This document shows positions 45,500 through 54,814 of a DNA stretch of 64,000 nt, piece after piece; the stretch's first letter is position 1; every line of letters begins with the position of its first letter. Both the position numbers and the translations under genes were made by a program. This DNA is from Chloroflexota bacterium (lineage in GTDB: Bacteria; Chloroflexota; Anaerolineae; Promineifilales; Promineifilaceae): the NCBI GenBank assembly GCA_018004935.1, contig JAGNBF010000008.1, positions 49,278 to 113,277 of the forward strand. Direction: 5' to 3'. The notes under the pieces were generated by a model. It was not told the DNA's origin, ran no database searches, and saw only the letters and a program-made list of their open reading frames with translations.

Positions 45500-46909
45500 A
45501 TGGTAGCTGGCATGAAAAAACTTAACTTTCTCCCCGTGATTATGATTGTTTTGTTGGCCTGCCAGGTGGGGCAGGTGGAGCCGGTGACGCCCGCGGCCGC
45601 AACCCCATCCCTCACCCCCACCCTCGGCGGCCAGACTTACTACGTGGCAACGAATGGCAATAACAGCAACAGCGGTAGCGCGGCCGCGCCCTGGCTCACC
45701 CTGCAATATGCCGTAGACCAGATCGCCCCTGGTGATACCATCCTGGTACAGAGTGGAACCTACGCCGGGATGCGGATTGAGCAGTCAGGCACGGCGGGGA
45801 GTTGGCTGAGGCTCGCGGCCGCGACTGGAGCCAACGTCCTCATCAACACCCCTGGCCCCAACAACGCCCACAACAGCAACATCGAACTCGAAAACTGGGA
45901 TGGTGATGGCACAGTTTCCTACTGGATCATCGAAGGGCTGGAAATCGCCAACGCCCCCAACTGGGGCATAGACATGCGCGGCAACGCAGACAACCATTCC
46001 CATCATTTCATCATTCGCGGCAACAACGTTCACCATAATGGCCTCAACAGTGGCACAACCGGCATCTTTACCGGCCATGTGGACGACATCGTCGTGGAAG
46101 ACAACGACAGTCACCACAACGGCGAACACGGCATCTACCTGAGCAACAGCGGCGACCGCTTCACCGTGCGCGGCAACCAACTGCACCACAATGCCAACTG
46201 TGGCCTGCACATGAACGGCGACCTCAGCCAGGGGGGCGACGGCACGATCTCTGATGGCCTCATCGAGCAGAACACGATTTATGAGAACGGGGTAGGCGGC
46301 TGTGCCGGGATCAACATGGACGGTGTGACTAACACCCTCATCCGCAACAATCTGCTTTACCAGAACCACGCTACCGGCATTGCCATTTTCCAGCAGGATG
46401 GGGCGGTCTGTTCCCACGACAACCGGGTACTGAACAACACGCTGGTGATGGCGAACGATGCACGTTGGGCGATTTTGCTCAGTGCGACCGACTGCACCAA
46501 CAACAAGCTGTTCAACAATATTCTCTATACCTATCACGCCTGGCGTGGTGTCATATCCTTGCCTGCATCCACCGTTTCCGGTTTTGCCAGTGATTACAAC
46601 GTGGTCATGAGCCGTTTTAGTACCGATGATGGCAACAGCGTGATTACCCTGGCGCAATGGCAGGCCCTCGGTTACGACACCCACTCCCTCATTGCCACTC
46701 CTACGGAGCTATTTCTCAATGAACCCGGTTATGATTACCACCTGAAAGCAGGCAGTCCGGCCATTGATGTAGGCACAACCCTGCCCGATGTGTCCGATGA
46801 TTGGGATGGGCAACCGCGACCGGTTGGGGCCGGGTTTGACATAGGGGCGGATGAACATTTCTCCCTGGACGAAAGTTCGTATGTGCCTTTTCTGATGTTA
46901 GCTCAGTGA
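45500..46909 (+). CDS. Lipoprotein with right-handed parallel beta-helix
   Basis: This 469-residue protein has a lipobox VLLAC (Cys21). The start ATG 45500 follows GGGAGAATGTGTT; a frame from 45467 is longer but lacks this site. After a Thr/Pro linker comes TYYVATNGNNSNSGSAAAPW, typical of DUF1565/Pel-like beta-helix starts. About 8-10 coils follow, with Asn/His ladders such as NNVHHNGLNSGTTGIF and DSHHNGEHGIYLSNSGDRF. VGAGFDIGADEH near the end is the common choice-of-anchor-Q tail, and the last residues are SSYVPFLMLAQ. It may bind or cut acidic polysaccharide. The catalytic Lys/Asp set of pectate lyases cannot be confirmed. Confidence 0.85.
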   Translation: MVAGMKKLNFLPVIMIVLLACQVGQVEPVTPAAATPSLTPTLGGQTYYVATNGNNSNSGSAAAPWLTLQYAVDQIAPGDTILVQSGTYAGMRIEQSGTAGSWLRLAAATGANVLINTPGPNNAHNSNIELENWDGDGTVSYWIIEGLEIANAPNWGIDMRGNADNHSHHFIIRGNNVHHNGLNSGTTGIFTGHVDDIVVEDNDSHHNGEHGIYLSNSGDRFTVRGNQLHHNANCGLHMNGDLSQGGDGTISDGLIEQNTIYENGVGGCAGINMDGVTNTLIRNNLLYQNHATGIAIFQQDGAVCSHDNRVLNNTLVMANDARWAILLSATDCTNNKLFNNILYTYHAWRGVISLPASTVSGFASDYNVVMSRFSTDDGNSVITLAQWQALGYDTHSLIATPTELFLNEPGYDYHLKAGSPAIDVGTTLPDVSDDWDGQPRPVGAGFDIGADEHFSLDESSYVPFLMLAQ

Positions 46910-46960
46910 GTGGAGGTGAGTTTGACCTGTCTTAATTCTTGTTCGTTGAACGGTCATAAA

Positions 46961-47120
46961 GTGACATTTTGTTGGCGGCAATGGCTGGGGTAAACCTGGG
47001 CGGAAGACCCATCCCCCTGGAAAAACCAACGGTGCGGTTTGGCGGGCAGACGCCCGCCAAACCGCACCAGAAATAGTTCCCCGCCGCTGGGGACGGGGTT
47101 AGGGATGGGGGTGTCTGGCG
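46961..47120. repeat. Family D element, full copy
   Basis: It starts AAGTGACATTTTGTTGGCGG, has a GGAAGACCCATCCCCCTGG stretch, a perfect 38-bp palindrome at 47031-47068 (arms GGTGCGGTTTGGCGGGC around AGAC) and ends in GGGGTTAGGGATGGGGG. It sits between convergent genes and is therefore placed to stop both. Confidence 0.85.
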
Positions 47121-47179
47121 CTAGACCGATAGTAGACTTATCATAAAAGCATAAGTCCTACTGCGGAGCGGCCGCAATT

Positions 47180-48850
47180 TCAGGCGGCCCGTTCAATGGT
47201 GAGGGTGTGGTGGCGGATTCGGTAATGGCCGGATTTATCTAATACGCGACCCACCACATCTTCGGGAACATCCAGAAGGGTATGTTGGGACTGGATGTGG
47301 ATGGCTCCGATGACATGGCCGGGGATGTTGGCATGGAAGGCAATGCTACCGACGACATCATTGGGGCGAATGCCGTGCTCTTTGCCCGCGCTGAGGGCCA
47401 GACGTACCATTCCTTTCTCATGGGATCGGTTTTGTATTTGACCGAGTTGCCCCCCGCGGCCGCTACGTCTTCCCTCTCTCTCCCGATGAATAATGTCAGG
47501 TTGACGTTCCCGGAAGCGGGGTTGTGGCTCCTGGATTTCACTCATGGGGGCGATGGGGCGTTGTTTCTCTTCGGCGCGGGCTAATTTGAGGGCCGCGGCC
47601 GCGATCTCCACTACATCATACCCTTCAGCCTGCCATTGTTGTACCAACTCTTTTTCCTTGGTACAGCGGCCGCGACGCAACCAGACAGACATCTTCTCGC
47701 GTAATTCCCCTTCCCGCCGGGTTTGAATCTCCTCTACAGTAGGTATGGTAGCCTGTGTAATGGTCTGGTGGGTAAACCGTTCGATCTGGCGCAAACGCCA
47801 TCTTTCCGAAGGGGTCAGCAGGGTAATTGCCACCCCTGTTTTGCCTGCTCGACCTGTGCGCCCTACACGATGCACATATATTTCTGAGTCTAGAGGCAGG
47901 TCAAAGTTAAACACATGAGAAATGTCGTCAATATCCAGCCCCCGGGCGGCGACATCGGTGGCAACCAAAACCTTGATCTGGTTATTGCGGAAGCGGTTTA
48001 ACACCTGTTCACGGGCATCCTGGCTGAGGTCGCCATTAAGTGCCTCGGCTGGGAAACCACGTACTGAGAGTTCGTTGGCTAATTCGCCGGTACCGGCTCG
48101 GGTACGGGCAAAGATGAGGGCACTGGTGACCGGTTCCACTTCAAAGAGGCGGGTAAGGGCGGCCAGTTTATCGGTTTCATTGACCAGATAATACCGTTGG
48201 GTGATGGTAGCGACGGTGAGTTGCGGCCGCTGAATGGTTATATTTTGTGGTTCACGCAGATACCGGTCGGCCAGACGGCGGATTTCTGGGGGCAGGGTAG
48301 CCGAGAAGAGGGCCGTTTGCCGTTGGGCTGGGGTTTGCTCCAAAATGGCTTCGATGTCTTCAATGAAGCCCATGCTGAGCATTTCGTCCGCTTCATCTAA
48401 TACCACTGTTTTGATCTGGCTAAGGTCCAACTTTTTCTGTTGGATCAGGTCAAGCAGGCGGCCTGGTGTCCCTACAACAACATCTACACCCCGTTTGAGC
48501 TGACCGATTTGGCGACCATATTGCTGGCCGCCATAAATCGCCAGGACGCGCACGCCCTGTAAACGGCCATAACCTTGAATTGCCTCAGCTACTTGCAGAG
48601 CCAATTCACGGGTAGGGGTTAAGACCAATGCCTGTACCTGAGTTTGTTCTGAGTTGAGGTTATGCAGAAGGGGTAAAGCGAAGGCGGCGGTTTTGCCGGT
48701 TCCCGTTTGCGCCTGACCTATGACATCATGCCCGGCTAACATAACCGGAATAACGCCACTTTGGATGGGGGTGGGTTCGGTATAACCCAATTCGACGACA
48801 GCCTGGACCAACTGCGGCCGCAGGTTTAATAAACTAAATTCAGTTGTCAT
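47180..48850 (-). CDS. DEAD-box ATP-dependent RNA helicase with DbpA-like tail
   Basis: This is a 556-residue cytosolic helicase. The Q motif region is FSLLNLRPQLVQAVVELGYT. Motif I is AQTGTGKTA, motif II DEAD in VVLDEADEMLSMGF, motif III SAT, and motifs V/VI are ATDVAARGLDI and HRVGRTGRAGKTG. A basic Arg/Gly linker is followed by a C-terminal RNA-binding domain like that of DbpA/CsdA, with VRLALSAGKEHGIRPNDVVG. CsdA/DeaD-type proteins unwind RNA in ribosome assembly and cold adaptation. ATG 48850 is preceded by AAGTAGGAGCATC; longer frames run into the leader. The leader carries a structured RNA (see 48858-48947). Confidence 0.95.
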   Translation of the reverse strand: MTTEFSLLNLRPQLVQAVVELGYTEPTPIQSGVIPVMLAGHDVIGQAQTGTGKTAAFALPLLHNLNSEQTQVQALVLTPTRELALQVAEAIQGYGRLQGVRVLAIYGGQQYGRQIGQLKRGVDVVVGTPGRLLDLIQQKKLDLSQIKTVVLDEADEMLSMGFIEDIEAILEQTPAQRQTALFSATLPPEIRRLADRYLREPQNITIQRPQLTVATITQRYYLVNETDKLAALTRLFEVEPVTSALIFARTRAGTGELANELSVRGFPAEALNGDLSQDAREQVLNRFRNNQIKVLVATDVAARGLDIDDISHVFNFDLPLDSEIYVHRVGRTGRAGKTGVAITLLTPSERWRLRQIERFTHQTITQATIPTVEEIQTRREGELREKMSVWLRRGRCTKEKELVQQWQAEGYDVVEIAAAALKLARAEEKQRPIAPMSEIQEPQPRFRERQPDIIHREREGRRSGRGGQLGQIQNRSHEKGMVRLALSAGKEHGIRPNDVVGSIAFHANIPGHVIGAIHIQSQHTLLDVPEDVVGRVLDKSGHYRIRHHTLTIERAA

Positions 48851-48857
48851 GATGCTC

Positions 48858-48947
48858 CTACTTGTGTTTTGTTGTGTTCGCTGTGGTACACACCCTCGCG
48901 GGTGTATCCCGATTTGACGGCTAACAGCGAACTCATCCCACAAGTAG
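48858..48947 (-). ncRNA. Structured three-helix leader of the DEAD-box helicase mRNA
   Basis: On the minus strand three helices are nested. P1 pairs CTACTTGTG (48939-48947) with CACAAGTAG (48858-48866). P2 pairs GTTCGCTGT (48924-48932) with ACAGCGAAC (48876-48884). P3 pairs ATACACCC (48900-48907) with GGGTGTGT (48888-48895) around a GCGA tetraloop of GNRA type. A 13-nt unpaired stretch TAGCCGTCAAATC lies on one side between P2 and P3. The 3' strand of P1 overlaps the ribosome binding site AGGAG, so P1 formation would hinder initiation. It is not one of the riboswitch classes I can recall. Confidence 0.65.
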
Positions 48948-48967
48948 AGCCTTACTGTTGCCACAAA

Positions 48968-48996
48968 AATGCCTTGCCCAGGGTGGGCAAGGCATT
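48968..48996 (-). terminator. Terminator-like hairpin upstream of the helicase leader
   Basis: AATGCCTTGCCCA and TGGGCAAGGCATT form a perfect 13-bp stem with a 3-nt loop. On the minus strand it is followed by TTTTTG, so it should end the transcript of the upstream lipoprotein gene (stop at 49148). It might also act as an attenuator if the helicase transcript begins farther upstream. Confidence 0.8.
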
Positions 48997-49147
48997 CTGG
49001 AATCTTCAAAACTTAAATTGGTTAAAAATTTTGCACCCCTTTCGGGAAAGCGGGGAGAAGTATACCACGTTTTGTGGCAAACAAACCAATATGTTTTGCC
49101 AGGCCAGCAATTCTCAAAAAAGTTCCCTGCCTCTGGGGTGGGGGAAA

Positions 49148-50992
49148 TCAGTTCGTGGCCGCGTTTTGGGCCACCGTTGTATCCAAAGAAAGGAGATGCC
49201 CGCCGCCAATATTAAGTAAAAGATGGTTCGCGGCCGCGAACCACCAGTTATTCTCTGGCAACCCGCTCCGGCTTCCCCCTGTAAACAGTGGTGTCACCGT
49301 TGCCTGGTGCATATCGAGCGCCCAGACGGTCAACATAACCGCATTATTACTGCCCGCCTCACCCAACAAGTACACCTGCTCCCCCTGCACTACCGCCTCT
49401 ATTTCTCCCTGAATCATCCCCTCATAGGAGCGCTCCCAGCGCAATGTTCCATCCCCATTTAAGACCAGCAGACGGCGGTCAAAACTATCTACATGGGCAA
49501 CCAACAGACCGCCATCCGGTAGAGGGGTGGCATGGCTTAAAGAAAGTAGGCCATCGGGTAAGGCATAAACCAGAGTGGCCGTTTGGGCTTCTGGGTCTAG
49601 TTGATACACTCCCTGGCGGCTATACAGCCATAACTGTTCTCTGGCGACCAGGGGATAACCCGTGAAAGTCACTGACCAGGGGTGTGGTCCGGCGGCATCC
49701 AACTGCCAGAGAGCCTGATCATTGTCGCTACCGGTAACAGAAACGAGTAGACCCGCCGGGCTAACGGCCCAGGCCATTGGTTGCCCGGGCAGTGCTGTGG
49801 CCCACAATAAATTCCCTTCGGAAGAGAGGGCCTTTACCTGTTCGCGCACGGCCAACACCAGACCGCCATCGGCCAGGGGCATGAGTCTGGGGGTACCAAA
49901 TAGGGCGATTTCTGTTTGCCACAAACGATCTGGGGCTGATGTACCCGTTTCATCAGGAAGGCTGAAGGCCTGCACCTGCCCGGCCCGATCCGCCAGGTAA
50001 AGGATGCGGCTTTGGTTATCCAACGCGGCCGCGATGGCTTCTGGGAAATCCTTATAACGCCAATATTCATGCCCATCGGCAACCCCCACCCCCCGGAGTT
50101 CCCCATCTTCTAATACTACAAGCGTCTGCCCCACGATGGCAATTCCCTGGCGACCGGCTGTGCTGGGAGGGAGCACCCACTGCACACCGGGGGAAGCCAT
50201 AAGCCGTTGGCCCCAAATGGTAACGGAGGGGGGTAACCAACCGACAAGCAGGGGGTCTTCCGGCCAATAACCGGTGAGTGTGGCGTAGGGCGATTGGGTG
50301 CGTATTTCAAAATGGAGATGGGGTGAACCACGCGGCCGCCCAATGGCGGCGATCTCTTGACCCCGGGTGACACATTCCCCGGCTGTTACCAAAAAACTGG
50401 GGGGATCCAGGTGCCCATAGAAGGAAAGCAGGGTAGCGCCATCGGCAAAGGTGTGCTGAACAATAATCACCCCTTTGTCCCGGTTCCACCCTTCTGGTTC
50501 CGCATAGGTAACTAACCCATGCCCAATGCTATACACAGATGCCCCAAAGCTGGAGCCGGTAACGGCCCACCAATCTTCCCCGGCATGGTATTTGCTATAG
50601 CGGGAACGATAAACGCCAAAGTCGCGGCCGCCAGAAAAATTGAGTGCATCTGGGGGGTTAAGTGGAAAATCGAAGGTATCTACGATCCCACAAGGGGCAT
50701 TCGTTTGGGCGACGGGTGGGGCCAACGCAACGCGCCCCACACTCCCATTAATAACCAGAGGGGGTGCGGTAGGGGTTGGTGTAGGGGTAAAGGTTGGTGT
50801 GGCGGTGGAGGTCGCGGTAGGGGTGCGTGAGGGGGTCAGTGTAGGGGTTGGTGTCTGGGTGGCCGTGGCCCGGGCAACGGCAGAAGGTGTTTTGGTAGGG
50901 GGAAGGAGTGTTACATCCTGAGTTTGGGCGCAGGCCACCAAAAAAATAAGGAGAAATAACAGGCGGAAAGGAAGTTGAGAGAAACGAACCAT
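49148..50992 (-). CDS. Lipoprotein with M23 peptidase domain and beta-propeller
   Basis: This is a 614-residue lipoprotein with lipobox FLVAC (Cys21). A Thr/Pro-rich linker (about 32-78) follows. The M23 domain (about 105-250) has YHAGEDWW (His136, Asp140) and SPHLHFEI (His225, His227) as zinc ligands. From about 265 on, repeated strands such as QTLVVLEDGELRGVGVADGH and GGLVLAVREQVKALSSEGNL form a PQQ-like propeller. Combining a wall hydrolase fold with a propeller suggests envelope binding plus sensing or anchoring. It shares the M23 fold with the 10.8-kb gene but not its architecture. The start is ATG 50992. The transcript ends at the 48968 hairpin. Confidence 0.88.
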   Translation of the reverse strand: MVRFSQLPFRLLFLLIFLVACAQTQDVTLLPPTKTPSAVARATATQTPTPTLTPSRTPTATSTATPTFTPTPTPTAPPLVINGSVGRVALAPPVAQTNAPCGIVDTFDFPLNPPDALNFSGGRDFGVYRSRYSKYHAGEDWWAVTGSSFGASVYSIGHGLVTYAEPEGWNRDKGVIIVQHTFADGATLLSFYGHLDPPSFLVTAGECVTRGQEIAAIGRPRGSPHLHFEIRTQSPYATLTGYWPEDPLLVGWLPPSVTIWGQRLMASPGVQWVLPPSTAGRQGIAIVGQTLVVLEDGELRGVGVADGHEYWRYKDFPEAIAAALDNQSRILYLADRAGQVQAFSLPDETGTSAPDRLWQTEIALFGTPRLMPLADGGLVLAVREQVKALSSEGNLLWATALPGQPMAWAVSPAGLLVSVTGSDNDQALWQLDAAGPHPWSVTFTGYPLVAREQLWLYSRQGVYQLDPEAQTATLVYALPDGLLSLSHATPLPDGGLLVAHVDSFDRRLLVLNGDGTLRWERSYEGMIQGEIEAVVQGEQVYLLGEAGSNNAVMLTVWALDMHQATVTPLFTGGSRSGLPENNWWFAAANHLLLNIGGGHLLSLDTTVAQNAATN

Positions 50993-51278
50993 GTGCTAAA
51001 TGATACGCGGCCGCAATTCATCAAGCTACCCGCAATTCTCCATTTGACCAGCGGTTATACCGCCAAAGGACATAATCTGACATTTTCTCGCCGTATCGCC
51101 GTGCCACTTTATCGCCCCGTTGGGAATATCCGAGGCCACCCCCACCCCTGACCGTGCCGGTGGGTTTCTCCCCTTCCCTCTGGGATCGCTGGGGGATGGG
51201 TCTTCAGCCCTATCCTACCCAGGCAGTGGCCGCCCACAATCAGCAGGCTCCCCCTGTGTTGGCCTCTTTCGCAAAGGC

Positions 51279-51311
51279 AAAAGGCCGGACACGGTGTGTG
51301 CCCGGCCTTTT
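51279..51311. terminator. Terminator after the 51-residue protein gene
   Basis: AAAAGGCCGG and CCGGCCTTTT pair around a 13-nt loop. On the minus strand it lies 25 bp after the stop of the small membrane protein gene. The rest of the gap 50993-51278 holds a GCGGCCGC site (about 51007) and family D fragments at about 51060-51240 (CCCCACCCCTGACC, CTGGGGGATGGGTCTTC). No gene is seen there. Confidence 0.75.
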
Positions 51312-51335
51312 GGTGTGTGGCTCAGGGGAAGGAAT

Positions 51336-51491
51336 TTAACCGTTACTTTTATGAGATACCGGGGGTTGGCCTTCCCAACGAGCATAAACCCGATTGAGAA
51401 AGTAGCCCATCAAAAACATAAATAACAGTGGAAGGGCAAAACGTAGCACAAACATCAGAACAACAATGGCAACAGCTAAAAACTCGTTCAT
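51336..51491 (-). CDS. 51-residue single-pass membrane protein, paralogue of the 54.8-kb protein
   Basis: The start codon follows GGGGAAGGAGACTGTC, a strong ribosome binding site. The protein begins MNEFLAVAIVVLMFVLRFAL, passes the membrane about once or twice (5-32), and ends in a short polar tail (NRVYARWEGQPPVSHKSNG). Its first 39 residues align with those of the 112-residue protein at 54815 (MNEYLATVVMLLFFALRCLI ... NRLVAGW) at shared positions MNE, LA, LR, P, GY, NR and W. That one also has a cysteine tail, which this one lacks. It diverges from the cytochrome operon promoter region. Function unknown; probably a small subunit of the same complex. Confidence 0.75.
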   Translation of the reverse strand: MNEFLAVAIVVLMFVLRFALPLLFMFLMGYFLNRVYARWEGQPPVSHKSNG

Positions 51492-51747
51492 GACAGTCTC
51501 CTTCCCCTAACCCTGGGGAACATTCAATTTAACCTTGTGCCCAGAATAGCACCTTGCTCCTATAGTTGTCATCAGGGGAACAAACCATTTATATGTGGGG
51601 GATATATGGGGTTTTTCCCCATAGCAGAATTGGGGCATTGCCCGATTTGCGGCCGCAGTCAATCCATTAAACTTCTTTGTGATGGCTCGTACCGGCTTCT
51701 TACTTGACCCCGGAGCCTCATTTTTCTCATTTTTAGGAGAATCACCC

Positions 51748-52695
51748 ATGAAAACCAGCATCACCACTCGACTCATCACCGGCTTTTGTCTGGCCATACT
51801 TTTTGGTCTGGTCACTTTTGTCATTAGCCAGGCTCAAGGGGATCCCACACAGGAAGCCTTACCCACTGAATGTGCCGACTGCCATGAAGAAATTCAGACC
51901 CATTGGGAAGGCAGTGCTCATGGCCAGGCCACAGATGACCAAGAATTCGTCCAGATGTGGACTGAGAAAGGGCAACCCACTGCCTGTCTGTCTTGCCACA
52001 CCACTGGCTATGACGCCACAACGCAGAACTACGCGGCCGCGGGTATTACTTGTGATAACTGCCATACCCTCATCGCCAATGGCCCCAGCCACCCCGAACA
52101 AGTGATGACAACAGATTATGAGGCGGCCTCATGTGGGAACTGCCACGTAGATACCTACGCCCAATGGCAGACCAGCGAACATGGCGAAGCCGATATGAAC
52201 TGCATCAATTGCCACAATGCTCACTCCACCAGCATCAAAACAGACACCGTACAAACCTTGTGCCAGACCTGTCACACTGCGGAATCCCATTTTTATACCT
52301 TCACCGCCCATGCTGAAGAAGGGTTGTTATGCACCGACTGTCATCTTAAGGTTCTGGAAGGGGACATGGGCGAAGGGCATGCCCGGAGAGAACATACTTT
52401 TGCGGTTGACCTGAGCACCTGTAACGAATGCCATGAAAAAGAAATGCACGAACCCGAAAATGTAGAAACGATTGAGAATATGTCAATCTTTTCTGATAGC
52501 AGTGGCATGACAGAGGATGGCACGGGCACAACACCCTCTTCAACACACCAGGTAGGGTCATTACAACAACAACCTCAACCTGGTAGCTATCTGAACTTTG
52601 TCCTTCTCGCCGGTTTGGTGGGCCTGGCTTTTGGTGCCATTGGCTCCCCCTGGTTCGAACGTAGTCTACGGTCCCTGATTTTGGGAGTTAAGTGA
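51748..52695 (+). CDS. Octahaem c-type cytochrome with C-terminal membrane anchor
   Basis: This 315-residue protein has a signal peptide and eight CxxCH haem motifs: CADCH, CLSCH, CDNCH, CGNCH, CINCH, CQTCH, CTDCH and CNECH. A C-terminal helix (about 286-305, LNFVLLAGLVGLAFGAIGSP) anchors it to the outer face of the membrane. The start ATG 51748 follows TTTTAGGAGAATCACCC. A longer frame from 51679 lacks such a site. It is followed at 8 bp by the FeS gene and then the NrfD gene, so it should accept or donate electrons to a quinone-linked membrane module. The haem spacing is like cytochrome c554/NrfA-type relays. A catalytic Lys-ligated haem (CxxCK) is not seen. Confidence 0.9.
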   Translation: MKTSITTRLITGFCLAILFGLVTFVISQAQGDPTQEALPTECADCHEEIQTHWEGSAHGQATDDQEFVQMWTEKGQPTACLSCHTTGYDATTQNYAAAGITCDNCHTLIANGPSHPEQVMTTDYEAASCGNCHVDTYAQWQTSEHGEADMNCINCHNAHSTSIKTDTVQTLCQTCHTAESHFYTFTAHAEEGLLCTDCHLKVLEGDMGEGHARREHTFAVDLSTCNECHEKEMHEPENVETIENMSIFSDSSGMTEDGTGTTPSSTHQVGSLQQQPQPGSYLNFVLLAGLVGLAFGAIGSPWFERSLRSLILGVK

Positions 52696-52703
52696 GGTGC
52701 ACC

Positions 52704-53498
52704 ATGACCAGCATTACCAACATCCGTTTGAAGCGTCGTGATTTTCTGAAATTAGGTATGGCCGGTCTTGTAACAACGGCTGTCAGCTCAAAATTTTTTA
52801 AAAGCAATCGTCGTTTAAGCAAGAAAGAAGAAAGCAGTCCGCATCGCTGGGCGATGGTGGTTGATCTGAATAAATGTACTGGCTGTGAACAATGTGTGTT
52901 TGCCTGTCATGCCAGTAACGATACCGCCCCAGACATGGCATGGAACCGGGTAATGGAACTGGGTGAGGTGAATGGGAAAGAGGCTTTTCTACCGGTGCAA
53001 TGTATGCACTGTGCCGACGCTCCCTGTACCCATGTGTGTCCGGTGAGTGCAACTTACCAACGAGCCGATGGTATTGTGATGATGGATTATGACAAGTGTA
53101 TTGGCTGTCGTTATTGCCAGGAAGCGTGTCCATTTGGGGCACGGGTATTCAATTGGGAAGCGTATACGGGTGACAATCCGACCATCCCTGAATGGGGCGA
53201 AGCAGATATTCCCCGGCGGCCGCGTGGTGTGATTGAAAAATGTACGTTTTGTGCACAGCGTATTGACCGGGGCCTGGCCGCCGGTTTAACCCCAGGGGTA
53301 GATGAAGAGGCAACCCCAGCCTGTGCTGTGGTGTGTCCGGTAGGGGCACGGATGTTCGGTGATTTAAATGATGAGAATTCGGTGGTGAGTAAGGCTCTCG
53401 CCGAAAATGAAACCTTCCGTCTGCGTGAAAGTGAGGGGTACGAGCCGCGAATTTATTACATTGCGGTGCGGCCGCAAACCGAAGAGGTGACATCATGA
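52704..53498 (+). CDS. Tat-exported 4Fe-4S ferredoxin-type subunit (NrfC/PsrB/DmsB-like)
   Basis: This 264-residue protein has a twin-arginine signal RRDFLKLGMAG (about 10-20). Four cysteine clusters for cubane iron-sulphur centres follow: CTGCEQCVFACHAS, CMHCADAPCTHVCP, CIGCRYCQEACPFGAR and CTFCAQR with a later CAVVCPVGAR. This layout is that of the electron-transfer subunits of complex iron-sulphur molybdoenzyme and Nrf-type complexes. ATG 52704 is used, with GAGGTGCACC before it. The stop overlaps the next start (ATGA), so the two are translationally coupled. Confidence 0.93.
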   Translation: MTSITNIRLKRRDFLKLGMAGLVTTAVSSKFFKSNRRLSKKEESSPHRWAMVVDLNKCTGCEQCVFACHASNDTAPDMAWNRVMELGEVNGKEAFLPVQCMHCADAPCTHVCPVSATYQRADGIVMMDYDKCIGCRYCQEACPFGARVFNWEAYTGDNPTIPEWGEADIPRRPRGVIEKCTFCAQRIDRGLAAGLTPGVDEEATPACAVVCPVGARMFGDLNDENSVVSKALAENETFRLRESEGYEPRIYYIAVRPQTEEVTS

Positions 53499-54754
53499 CC
53501 CGCTTTAAACTCAACCTGACTCCTTCCCCCTTTCTGTACTGGGTATTGACCCTCTCTGGCATTATGGCGGCCGCCCTGGTTGCCGCCATTCTTGTTCTCA
53601 TCTTCGGTCTGGGCCTTACCAACCTGACCAATCTGGTGCCCTGGGGGCTATGGATTTGCCTTGACCTCTCAGCCATTGCTTTGAGCGCAGGCGCATTTAC
53701 CCTTTCGGCCGCCGTCTATTTGCTCCGCCTGAAGAAATTCCAGCCTGTAGCCCGTACAGCCGTCTTTATCGGTATGGTGGGTTACAGTATGGCACTCATG
53801 ACCTTGTTCATGGACATTGGGCGGCCTGATCGTTTCTGGCATGGCTGGTTCTACTGGAATATTCACTCCCCACTGTGGGAAGTGACGATGTGCGTAACCG
53901 TTTACTTCAATGTGTTACTCCTGGAAGTGGCGCCAATTTTTGCCCAGGCAGACTGGTTTAAGAGCCGTTGGCCTGATCTGGCGCACCGGTTAGAGCACTT
54001 GCATAAGTTAGCTCCTTATCTGGCAATTATCGGCCTGTGCCTGTCCACCTTGCACCAATCCTCCCTCGGTGCAACCTATGGCATTTTGCGCTCACGACCG
54101 GTATGGTACCGACCCAATCTGGCCATTCTCTTCTATGTTTCGGCCATTGTGACTGGACCGGCGCTAACCATTCTCGCCTCCCGCGTGGCCGCTTATTTCA
54201 CACCCCGGGCGGTAGTACGGCGCGAATTATTAGACCCGGTAGCTCGTTTTGTCGGTTGGGGGTTGTTGGTTTACTTTATTATGCGGGTGGTGGATTTCGC
54301 TCTCATCAGCAGTAGCTCCCAGGCAGGCCGGAATGAGGGTCTGGCAATTTTGACGACAGGGGCGCTGGCTTTCAACTTCTGGATATTAGAAATAATCTTG
54401 GGCCTGGTTGTACCGATGATAATTTTGCTGAGCAATCGCTTACGCCGCCATGACCGGCTGATGGTGATGGCCCTGGCTTTGGTGATTGTAGGGTTGGTAG
54501 CCTATCGTTGGGATACGAATATGGTAGGACAAATGGTTGTGCTGACGTACCAACCGCAATCGGTTGTGCCGCTATATACCAGTTATACCCCTTCGTTAGT
54601 AGAGATTTTAGTGGGTGCAGGGGTGGTGGCTTATGGGCTGATGGCCTTTACCCTGGCGGTACGGTATCTAAACCTGGTGAACCATGATTTGGTAGAGCAT
54701 GAGGTTAAGAAACCCGCGGCCGCACTCGTCACCGCTTCCATATCTACAGATTAA
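53495..54754 (+). CDS. NrfD/PsrC-like integral membrane subunit
   Basis: This 419-residue protein has about ten membrane helices, including FLYWVLTLSGIMAAALVAA, WGLWICLDLSAIALSAGAFT and WHGWFYWNIHSPLWEVT. It matches the quinol-binding NrfD/PsrC/ActC family. It would exchange electrons with the menaquinone pool and pass them through the FeS subunit to the octahaem cytochrome, or the reverse. Start overlaps the stop of the FeS gene. No molybdopterin subunit is present, so either the cytochrome is the terminal redox partner or the enzyme is encoded elsewhere. Confidence 0.9.
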   Translation: MTRFKLNLTPSPFLYWVLTLSGIMAAALVAAILVLIFGLGLTNLTNLVPWGLWICLDLSAIALSAGAFTLSAAVYLLRLKKFQPVARTAVFIGMVGYSMALMTLFMDIGRPDRFWHGWFYWNIHSPLWEVTMCVTVYFNVLLLEVAPIFAQADWFKSRWPDLAHRLEHLHKLAPYLAIIGLCLSTLHQSSLGATYGILRSRPVWYRPNLAILFYVSAIVTGPALTILASRVAAYFTPRAVVRRELLDPVARFVGWGLLVYFIMRVVDFALISSSSQAGRNEGLAILTTGALAFNFWILEIILGLVVPMIILLSNRLRRHDRLMVMALALVIVGLVAYRWDTNMVGQMVVLTYQPQSVVPLYTSYTPSLVEILVGAGVVAYGLMAFTLAVRYLNLVNHDLVEHEVKKPAAALVTASISTD

Positions 54755-54814
54755 CAGTTATGTATTTACGCACACGAAACCGGCATTACACCACTAACCA
54801 GAGGACCCAAACCC

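Noticed and set aside
45785..46684. 299-residue minus-strand frame in the beta-helix gene
   Set aside because: Shadow of an Asn/Gly-rich repeat gene; Val/Ala-rich product without family features.
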